The notes beneath the pieces are model-generated. The model did no database searches. It was not told where the DNA came from and worked only from the letters and a program-made list of their open reading frames with translations. Of a DNA stretch of 64,000 nucleotides, positions 18,501-26,500 are shown piece by piece. This stretch comes from Zelonia costaricensis (Eukaryota > Euglenozoa > Kinetoplastea > Trypanosomatida > Trypanosomatidae). The position numbers and the translations under genes are program-made. Position 1 is the first letter of the stretch. Every line of letters begins with the position of its first letter. The stretch covers positions 1-64,000 of the forward strand of contig JASAOO010003477.1 in the NCBI GenBank assembly GCA_030849075.1. The letters run 5' to 3'.

Positions 18501-20648
18501 CAGCGGGCACTGCAGCACATTTACGGAGATGCGCGCCACGCCTCGCTCGTTTCGCTTCTCCCGGGGATCGAAGACATTCTGAGGTGGTGCGCTGCAGCGG
18601 CGCCTTTGCTAGGCGACGGCGGCTATCCTCCCTACGACCCTCGCTTCTACGCTGCACCGAAGCTGCTTGGGGAGCTTCTGCAAGGCATCGCCGGAAAGTA
18701 CGAGTGCAGCTACAGCAGCCCGTTCCAGCGCGATGTTGGCGGCGCGTTGGCGTCGCAGAGTGAAGGGACCGCGGACGACTTCGGTGGCCATGAAAGGAGG
18801 CGTGACAAGCCGTCCCCCATCACGCAACCCGGCACCGTCTTCTACACGTCGAAGCCCGTTGTGGTGACGGGGGACTCGAGTGAGGGCGGCGTTGCCGAGG
18901 ACGACGACAACTTGGCGGCACCGGGCACGGGGCAGGATGTACGCGGCAGCCGAGCAACTCGTCCACCAGCGGTGGCGTGCACGCTCTACATTGAGACGGA
19001 GGCGGGCCACATCGCACACGCCGCTACACGCCTCACGCAAGCGACGCCGTCGCGATCCGCTGTGCACAATCGCGAGCGAGTCTTTGTCCTGGGCCGCGGC
19101 GTGGGCCACACCAAGCGGGAGGCGTGGCGGTCGGCAGCATGGCAGGCCGTACGCCTTCAGTTCCCTGACGTGCTCGCGCAGCTGGAGGCGCACCGCGACA
19201 TTGCAGAGGTGCAGCGGCAGCCTGCTCTTCTCGCACGGCTAGCACCGCGTGACGCTGCCGCACGCGATGCCGGCGGCCCTGCCGCGATGGTGTACAAGCT
19301 GCGCTTTGACTTTTCTCAACCGCTGGCGCAGCTGCCCTCGCCGCAGATGGCGGTGCGGTGCAAGGTGAAGGCGGTGCGCACCGACGGCTCCGAAGTCTGT
19401 GTGTGCCCAGCCGACGCGTCGGACACGGTCGCTGCCGCGGCGTCTGCCGGGGGGGCCTTCGTAGCGGCTGCGGCGGCAGTCCTGGCAGCCTTGCGCGCCG
19501 CTGCGAGGCCGCAGCCTGCGGCTTGGAGTGATGGCTGGGCTACGTTTGCAGGCTACCACGTTGCCGGGTTGCATGCGACCTCGTCGTCGTCGTGGGGGCC
19601 GTCGGCGCCGCCTGCCATTGACGTCCGACCCTACGCACGTTGGCGGGCCACCACGCACTACGCCAAGAGTCTGTGGCACGCCTACGTTGGGGCGCTGAGT
19701 GCGTGCCTCGACGGCGATGTCGCCGTGCGCCTGCTCTCTGCTGATGGTGCCGAGCTAGGGGCCGGGGCGGCGCGCGGCACGCTGGGGAGGGCCGCAGCGT
19801 GGCAACGTCGGGCAGTGCTGTCACGAGTGCAGCTGCGCGTGCGTCCGGGGGGCACTGAGGAGCCGAACCAAACGCGGGATGCCTGCAGTGTAGCACGTCC
19901 GGCGCTGTGGCGGTCATCCTTCACGTCGTTTTCGTCCTTTCCCTCATCGTCGGTAGACGCCGGCGCCGTCGCCGCCTTCTGCCTCGAGACGGGACGCGCG
20001 GCGAGTGCGGCGGAGGCGGCGATCGCGACGAGGACGGTGCTCTCTAGTGGGACACTTGTTGACGTGCCGCCCGCGTGTTTGCTGACGCCGCACACCACGA
20101 GCGGGGCCCTCACCCCGCGTGGGGAGGCGTCGTCGCTGGCGCTTCTACAGGCGGCAACGTGGTGGCTGGCGGAGCTGACTCAGCAGTGCCGCCTCTCGCC
20201 TTCGCTGCGCGAAGAGCTACGCGGCCTGCTCTGTGCGCGCGCCGCGGATGTGGCGCACATTGAGCGGAGTCGTCGCTGGACGCCGGCCGAGCGTGTGGAG
20301 GCGTTGCTGCTGCGATGGCTGGGCCGCCCTGCCCACGTGTGGGTGCGTCGCGCGGACGGCGGTGCACCGGCATCCTTGTGGATCGCGGAGGCGGTGGTGC
20401 AGCTGGATGTGGCGCCGCCGCGTCATCACGACGGCCTCAACTCTAATCTCGCAGCAGACGGCGATGGTGGCGGGCTCTCCGCACACGCGGCGTCGGAGCG
20501 GTCGCTGCGTTCTCGGCGAGACGGGCGGAGCCACGTGTGGGTTGCTGCACACGCCAGCGGCCCGACGAGCGATGAGGCGACGTTTCGGCTGTACCGCGAC
20601 GTCCGCGCCGCCCTACACGAAGTGCTACCTTCTGAACCACCGATGTAG
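15522..20648 (+). CDS. 1708-aa protein with several dsRBD-like segments
   Basis: The first ATG in the frame is at 15522; the frame is open 14 codons further upstream from a GTG only. No whole-protein match is recognised. At least four segments share the pattern of the last strand and helix of a double-stranded-RNA-binding domain (strand, GxG/T-S/T loop, then Ala-rich helix). They are DLVLGERSGTSREEAE near residue 86, RVLFAETHAATAEDAV near 724, RVFVLGRGVGHTKREAWRSA near 1184, and HVWVAAHASGPTSDEA near 1672. The third is the most convincing. The first is preceded by a helix (RKLKQLAAESRHLRARL) and two strand-like stretches, as expected for a whole domain. No helicase or nuclease motif is visible. 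The first ~900 residues use a less GC-biased codon mix than the C-terminal part. A role in RNA binding, perhaps in a large RNA-processing complex, is an inference from this pattern. Confidence 0.7.
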   Translation: MSVGGKIDTYRKLKQLAAESRHLRARLQAVFDDRCTGQRTLSSLLSCDADGWKCTRSYVTSSSETGSRAFCHSSVCVPLHSRCDLVLGERSGTSREEAELGAVTEALATVSSATDWRCLVCVTDSDLYASFIALLACLNAFAVIRLGQNSRELRNIGVGLRTRTQSKKAQFRATVGVELASMDKSGVASGNDAARDMHTREPLCGEVDEAHRAGESTPFVPRTERHFDVGVTGEWAATARDAVKLALYTSLAILQDHVVEEWQGSGKEAALLLNEVARGSNYSGNLEVLALDLALRGGGSCRAARRVHATVETPSLRFRCEASRDSVAITTANSSETNRCAASRFARPDFRVEGGNTGKCWANLAERNDCAVTDLVRLPCAFVPVCVTAPHVDGCVHRNGAARCELSWPLRCLPAATLLAVAAGKALLQQSATFRGNSQRPIGDSAEATLEESPRQLCAKSGVLHWWSYSPLFSALAHPRRGNVTHASFSSEASLPFHSATVKTTAQNSWQCPDVIVMIAQIRSALSLPSRSFPDITFEQTAVHDPARRVDELAHGWFGDVDVLTKVHVRWPTPRGRLTASAVSDPALHAAHAVSAKERSTSSTILSCDDTGSHRGPLPLLVAAVCSLYDAVFGRTGPEGAGCYPMVPVRNPNSRAELDFLLYSWFNATPQTRCFSISAGPPNAASEAPLTAFDSPRDGETRFEVGPSMTRAMLFYDLLGQRVLFAETHAATAEDAVARVDRLAVEANSLGHVFFRPTSRALRRPFRSIEQQRHWQSARERLLGELLRFSLATPRNNASPPLGVLSTDQMRRAVHTAMRACLVTCASELGSLWTVLQALVEASVLSADATLTPSESASPAVCARFLEDRDDNAGLDVSVHDATHDQHFLQRWLGGPDNQWNSRPLGKETAPPSAGVMELHLFVNDPLQGEAHDGQALGAAVVLRCRVDGLRGSWVTVEGAEWACKLSEDGKSTVLTATSVIASGALPALQVLCQRALQHIYGDARHASLVSLLPGIEDILRWCAAAAPLLGDGGYPPYDPRFYAAPKLLGELLQGIAGKYECSYSSPFQRDVGGALASQSEGTADDFGGHERRRDKPSPITQPGTVFYTSKPVVVTGDSSEGGVAEDDDNLAAPGTGQDVRGSRATRPPAVACTLYIETEAGHIAHAATRLTQATPSRSAVHNRERVFVLGRGVGHTKREAWRSAAWQAVRLQFPDVLAQLEAHRDIAEVQRQPALLARLAPRDAAARDAGGPAAMVYKLRFDFSQPLAQLPSPQMAVRCKVKAVRTDGSEVCVCPADASDTVAAAASAGGAFVAAAAAVLAALRAAARPQPAAWSDGWATFAGYHVAGLHATSSSSWGPSAPPAIDVRPYARWRATTHYAKSLWHAYVGALSACLDGDVAVRLLSADGAELGAGAARGTLGRAAAWQRRAVLSRVQLRVRPGGTEEPNQTRDACSVARPALWRSSFTSFSSFPSSSVDAGAVAAFCLETGRAASAAEAAIATRTVLSSGTLVDVPPACLLTPHTTSGALTPRGEASSLALLQAATWWLAELTQQCRLSPSLREELRGLLCARAADVAHIERSRRWTPAERVEALLLRWLGRPAHVWVRRADGGAPASLWIAEAVVQLDVAPPRHHDGLNSNLAADGDGGGLSAHAASERSLRSRRDGRSHVWVAAHASGPTSDEATFRLYRDVRAALHEVLPSEPPM

Positions 20649-21320
20649 GCACACCGCGTCGCCACCATCCTTGCCGGCTCCGTCCGCCGCTGCCCAGCAA
20701 AGTTGACGCGCACTCTATGGGCTGACTCGTGCGCCTTGCGTTGGGTCGTCTTACGAGGCGAGGCGAGGCGGGGGTGGGGGAGGGGGTGTTCGCCGCAGCA
20801 TGTGCATCGGCACATGAGCTTGGCCGTGGGCAACGTTGACCCCATCGTCACAGAGAGCCGCAAAAAGCAGAAAAAAACTCCACAAACATGACGATGAAGC
20901 AAGGCACGGCAATGCACAGACGCACAGCTCGGAGGCACACCCGGCGGCACGGCCTCGGGAGCCGCCTCCGCTCTCCTCTCATTTGCCGCGCCGCCGCAGC
21001 ATCGTCGAACGGTGCAGGCTGCGGGCGTCACGCTGCGTTCGTGCGAGGCGAGAGCCCCTCCCCCCCCCGCGCAAGGAGGGGGCTCGCTGTGTGCACAAGG
21101 GCCAAACCTCTTTTCTCTTCCCCTCACCTGCCCCGCTCCGACCTCGCTCACACGACAGACACGTCGGCGCCTCCACGGCACCTCGCTGAAAACGGCACAG
21201 ATCGGCATCTCGCCGCATTCGCCTTTTTTTTTTTTTTGCTGTGTCGCATAGCGTGGGCCCCCCCCTGCGGCGTCCTGTGGAGCGCGAACGCACCAGCCTT
21301 GGCGGCTTTGTTCTTCGCAG
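20649..21320 (+). other. Spacer with strong poly-T splice tract
   Basis: No gene was seen. G-rich sequence lies at 20760-20790 and an A-rich patch at 20860-20890. The notable element is the T14 run at 21224-21237, annotated separately. Confidence 0.6.
21224..21251 (+). promoter_or_regulatory. Putative spliced-leader acceptor: T14 tract plus AG
   Basis: A run of 14 T residues at 21224-21237 is followed by the first AG at 21250-21251, 69 nt before the ATG at 21321. This is the clearest polypyrimidine tract of the window and supports the start chosen for the DUF2439-like gene. Confidence 0.6.
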
Positions 21321-22064
21321 ATGCAAGCGCCGCCGCCGCGTGTGCCTGCGCGCCACGGAGGCCGACAACACGCCGCCGTCGACGGCGCGGGTGCGTCACG
21401 CTTCACGGTGGTGTTCAGCCGCACAAGCGGCTCACGCAAGCAGCGTGCCAAACGCGAGGGCGCCCTCGTTGTCCGCTACGACGTTGCCTACCTCTACGAC
21501 ACGGACAACCACGAGTGCGTGCTGCGTTGCAAGGCAAGCGGCGCCGGGCCGAATGCGGTGTTTGTGCGCATGCAGAGGGCGCACCGCGGCGCGGACTGGC
21601 GGGTCGGCACGGAGCTAAGCCTGTGCGGGTTCGACGTGGTTGTGGAGGAGGTCATGGAGCTGCACCTGATTCCGTACGAGGAGGATGCGGACGCGGCGGC
21701 GGCACTGGACGGCGTGGAGCACGAAACGGTACCCGCGGCTGACCGCGCTGATGCAGCTGTGTACAGTGCAGCCGTGCCCCGCCACCGTGCCCGCGCGGCA
21801 GCATCGCGGACACCGGTGCTCACGCCATTTCCGGCTGCAACGGCGACGGGCCCAGTGCCTTGGCCGGCTGACAGGGCTGCCACTCCGGCGCGGTGCTCGT
21901 CAGCTCATGAGACCGCCTCCCCGTCGGCTCCTTCGGATTGCAGTCCCGGTGATGGCGGCACCTACGCGCCGGCCGCGCCACTGCAGCGTGCGCGTCGTCG
22001 CCGTCGCCGCTCGACCGCCTCGCTTGCTCGAGAGCTGCGTCGGTGCTACCCACAGCACTTCTGA
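21321..22064 (+). CDS. DUF2439 (ZGRF1/Mte1 N-terminal domain)-like protein
   Basis: Encodes 247 residues. Residues about 26-112 resemble the DUF2439 domain of fungal Mte1/Dbl2 and the N-terminus of animal ZGRF1. The pattern is a first strand FTVVFSR, a basic stretch (SGSRKQRAKREG), ALVVRYDVAYLYDTDNHE with the characteristic LYD, a Gly/hydrophobic turn, and a closing GTELSLCGFDVVVEEV that matches the family's 'G..L.....++VE' end. In fungi and animals these proteins help process recombination intermediates and stalled replication forks with Mph1/FANCM or RAD51. The helicase part of animal ZGRF1 is absent. Residues about 135-247 are low-complexity and end in a basic RRRRRRSTASLARELRRCY-type tail that could bind nucleic acid. 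A role in DNA repair is inferred from the domain only. The start is supported by a poly-T splice tract upstream. Confidence 0.6.
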   Translation: MQAPPPRVPARHGGRQHAAVDGAGASRFTVVFSRTSGSRKQRAKREGALVVRYDVAYLYDTDNHECVLRCKASGAGPNAVFVRMQRAHRGADWRVGTELSLCGFDVVVEEVMELHLIPYEEDADAAAALDGVEHETVPAADRADAAVYSAAVPRHRARAAASRTPVLTPFPAATATGPVPWPADRAATPARCSSAHETASPSAPSDCSPGDGGTYAPAAPLQRARRRRRRSTASLARELRRCYPQHF

Positions 22065-23523
22065 GACGAGGGAAGAAACAAAAAAGGGCGAGCGGGTTCG
22101 CTCATCTCTGCAGGTCGAAGAGCGACTTCGACCTCCCCCCTCCTTCCCGCGTCTCTCCCTCTCCGTGCGTGCAACGTGTGTTGTGGCCTTTTTGGTTTTC
22201 TCTTGGTTGCCGTGCTTCTGCTCCCCTCTCTGCTTTTCCCTTCATCCCCCCTCCCTCTCGCCTCCTATCGGCCACGCCCGCGCGAGACGCCCCCCCCCCT
22301 CCCCCGTCTACGCTGCGGCGGCGATACGGAGCCGCCTCTCTCTATCCCTGCCGAGTCACCAAGACAAACGCATTGGAGCAGGACGTCGACAGAGCGAGGG
22401 GATAAACACTCACACACGCACACACAAATCAACAAACGAATCAGCTGAACTGCCACGATTGCGGGCGAAGCCGTTTCACGCGGCACCGTAGTTGCATGTT
22501 GCACACACTCGATAAGAGGAAAAGAGAACCACCCAAATAGCGTGCCAATGGTCTTCACGTGTGTTGGTGCGTGTGTGGCTCATTCAAGTTGAGCAGCTCC
22601 CCCCACCCCCCTCCGCCCCACGAATTCTAAAACCTGCCAACCTACTCTTCCGCCTGTTCCCCTGGTTCACCTTCCGCGTCACATCACGCTACGAGTAAGC
22701 CGCAGTGGAGATCAGGGAGACGGGGACACGCGCAACTCAGCACGCCCTTCTCGACTTCTCTGCCCCCCCCCTCTCACATCCTCTCTCTCTCTCGCTCTTC
22801 AAGTTCATCGTCAAGAGAGGACGCTACGCACGCAGGGGCTACGCACGCTTGTCGAGCTCACGCGGCATAGCCGCCTTTCTCCGTTACTGTCGCTGACATC
22901 AGCTTCACAACGCTGACACATTTTCTGGGGTGAGCTTCACGTTCACAACTTCCAGCTCCCCCATCATCGCTTTGTGTTCTTCTTCCCCTTTCACGTGACG
23001 GCGACGCCCCTAGACTGCTTCCTCGTCCTCGTTGAACCCCATTCTCTTCCCTCTGCATCCTCCTCCTTTTCGGGTTTCCTACATGCTTCCGCACACGCAC
23101 ACGCACACAAGCACAGTCACAAAGCGCTTGCACCTCGCAATAATAGATAGACAGATAGATAAAAGAGACGAGGCGCGCGAGCATTGATGTTCTTGTCGGT
23201 GCCCTCCCCCCCTTGCTCTAGCTGCCGCTCACGCATCACCTTCTATTCGCTCCGTTCCGGGCTGCCCTGCGTTGTGCTCTTCTACTTCCCCAGCTTCGCT
23301 TCTCTCTCTGTGTGTGCGTGCCGTCGCCACGGCGAGGGGCGAGTGAGCGAGTCACGCCAGACGCGGCCCGTCACTGAGGCTCTACTTCCTCACGTACACA
23401 AGGAGAAGAGCAGCGCTGCGGTGTGCCGCGTCTCCCACCCCCCACCCCCCCACCCCCATCCCCCCGTCGCCAAGCGTTGCCCACAAAAGCGAGGGGCGGA
23501 AAGCGATCACAACGACAAGGCAG
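22065..23523 (+). other. Spacer, pyrimidine-rich, small GATA repeat
   Basis: No gene was seen. Pyrimidine-rich stretches lie at 22130-22270, 22740-22800 and 23200-23310, and an imperfect GATA tetranucleotide repeat near 23143-23162. C runs occur near 22289-22300 and 23431-23465. One of the pyrimidine tracts near 23275-23310 probably directs trans-splicing of the next gene. Confidence 0.55.
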
Positions 23524-26500
23524 ATGAACGCGTACTTCTTCAGCCACCACACCCCTCCCCGGCCCTCTGCGGTGCCCGTCCCGGTGGGCCGCAGGGCCGG
23601 TGCCGGCAGCCATGGCGCGGCTCCCAACCTGGCCGGGGCGTCCGCCACCGCAGCGGCGGCCGCAACGTCCCGCCCTACATCGGCTCGCGAAGATGCGGTG
23701 CCGCGAGACGGACTGGACGCGGACACGAGGCGGTCGCGACCGCCTTCAGCCGCCGGGGTGCGACAGCGGCCTGGTAGCGGAGGCTCTCGCGGATGGGGCA
23801 ACGCTGACGTGGCGCACCGTCCCCCCGAGCCGCGGTCCTCGTCGATGGAGGCTCCTCGACCTGCTCGTCCTGGCGCGCCGCCCACCGCTGCCGCCTTTGC
23901 CGCCCCCGCCGCGGCCACGACCGCAACGCCGCCACCACCGCACAGCGTGCCGTGCCTCGTGCTCTTCAGCCCGCAGGGCCCACGCCCGCTGGAGGGGATC
24001 ACCACCACGACGCTGTCACACCCCAGCCGCAGCAGCAGCGGCGGCACCGCCGGCGTCGACGAGGCACGGCGCCGTGCTGCGCTGCACACCCGCACGAACG
24101 TCATGGCAGCGGGGGGTGGTGCAACGGCAGAGCACCGCGGCGACAAGCAGGTCGCCCTGCGTGGGGCTGCGAGTTCGGCGGCGAGGGGCCGCGGTGCCGC
24201 CCCAGACGGTGTTCGCTGCGTCTTCGACCGCGACACCCGCTCACAGCTCCTCCACATTGCACCCGGAACGGAGGTGGACTTCTCCGCGTGCATGCGGCTA
24301 CCAGCGCTGGCGACAACAAGCTCAGCGATGACGACGATGGCGGGCGTGATGCCGGTTGCTGCCGTGCACACCGTCGTGGCGGTGCAGTTCTGTGTGGCGG
24401 CCCCGGCACCCTCCGCGCGGCACCCCATCGACGCCGCCGCAGCCGCCTCACCCGTCCCGCCACCCGGCAGCTTTCACATTGAGCTCGTGCTGCGTGCTGC
24501 CGGGTCTGCGTCCAGCGCTGCCACAGCGGGTACCCCGACGCGGGGTCGCGGGTCGAGCACGGCCAGCCATGTGGGTGGCTACCGACTTCGGTTCACCAAC
24601 GCGGTGCACGAGGTGCAGCGCCACGCCCACCACACGAAGGTACCGCTGCAGTGCGTGCGGGTGGCGCAGTGGGTGAACCTCTTTGTTGATCTGGAGGCGC
24701 TCCTGCTGGCGAGTCAGGCCGCGACTGGGTCGGACACGAGAAGGACAGGAGCCGCCACCGCCGCGTCGGCGGCGCCAGGTGCGGGGACGGGGTGCCGGCT
24801 GCACCAGCTCCGCATCGCCTCCAGCGGCAGCGCGACCAGCACGGGTGGGCTGTACATCCGCCGCGTCGTCGCCGGCCACGGGCTGCCCCTGCCCCACCCC
24901 GCCGTGGACCACCTCGTGGCGACGGGGTTCGCCCCCGGCACGACGGCGCACGCATCGGCGACGTTCGCTTCCACTGCAGCGAGTGCGCACGAGTCGGCGG
25001 TGGTGCGCCGTGGTGGTGGGTGGGTGCCGCCCGAGGCGCTGCGCCTGCCGCCCGAGGTCGGCGAGAGCCTCTGTGTGTTTGTGCGGACGGGCGAGGAGTA
25101 CGTGCTCGGGGCACGACCCGCGTTGCCGACCCCAGACACAGCAGTCGCCGCCGCGGCGCCGGGGGCGATGATGGGCAGCGATGGCAGCGACGGAGGGCGT
25201 GCGCTACCGGCAGACACCGCACGCGACGCGGAGCGCGGCGACGACGGCGATGTGCGGCGGCGACCACCGGCACAGGCGTCGTCGCCCCCGCCGCGCCCCT
25301 CCAAGCGGGCGGACCTCTCCACGCCTCCGCGCGTCGGAGAAGGGAGGCGGCGCAGCGCTACACTGCCCCCACCCCCGTCGCCGCCGCCTTCGCAGCAGCA
25401 TCAGGTGCAAGACCGCTCGTGGGCACAGGAGCGACGCAGCCCTTCACCTGCCACACCACGCGAGCCCAACGTCTCGCGCCGCGCCGACGCCGCCGTCACC
25501 GCGGCCGCCCCCGCGCCGGCACCGTCACTGCCCGGCGCGCAGCCTGACAGAGACGCGAGCCGTCCGCGGTCGCGGGGGGCACACCCCACGGCGCTGGAGA
25601 TGCTCCGCCAGCGGGAGCCCGGGGCAGAGCGCGCTGATGTTGCTCGAGGGGTGGGCGCTGCCGCCGCCGCGGCGATCCCCGCCTTGGCCGCGTACGATCG
25701 TGTCGCAGCAGCGGCAGACCCGTCGACGCACTCCCTCGCCTTCTCCGCGCTGTCCCCGTCCTCGCCAGTGGACGTCTCGTCGTCGCTGGCGACGTCGGAA
25801 GAGGCGGAGCACTTTGTGGTGCGCCAAATCGCCGACGCCGCCGACCTGCGCGTGTCGGCAGCAGCGATGCGGCAACAGCAGCAGCGGCCGTCGCACTCGC
25901 CATACAAGAGCGACGATCTGGCGGCCGATACGCGGCGTGCCGCACTCTACGAGGTAGTGCCGCCGCCGGCGCGGGCAGAGGTGTGCGAGGTGGAGGAGGT
26001 GCGCGAAGTCGCGTTGGCGCGGGGTCGCGGACACGCTGCAGCGGCGCCGCAGTCGGCACAGAGACGCCCAGCCAAGAGCCGCAACGCGACTGCCGCCGCA
26101 GCGCGTGGTGCGGACGCGGACGAGACGGGAGAGGACGCGAGTGCCTCGCTGGTCACCCTCGACACCACGGACGATGCCAGCTGCGCCTCCGACCTCTCCG
26201 TGCCGTCGTACGCGACGGCGGTCGCGCTCATGGAGGAGATGCAGGAGCGCTTGTACAGCATCCACGCGGTGCTGGAGGAGGTCTCCGCGGCGAGTGCCGC
26301 GGCGCCGCTGCCGTCCCCTGCGCGAGCCGCTCCGTCGCTGCCGCCGTCGCGCGTCCTGTCCCCGCCTCCGACGCTGTCACGACCCCCCCTCGCCCCGTCC
26401 CCGTCCCCGCCTCCACCGTTGCTTCCGCAGCGGCCCGGCGATGAGAGCGCGGACGCGAAGGCCGGTGCTCCTGCGGGTGCTGCCGGGCCGCTGCTGCCGC

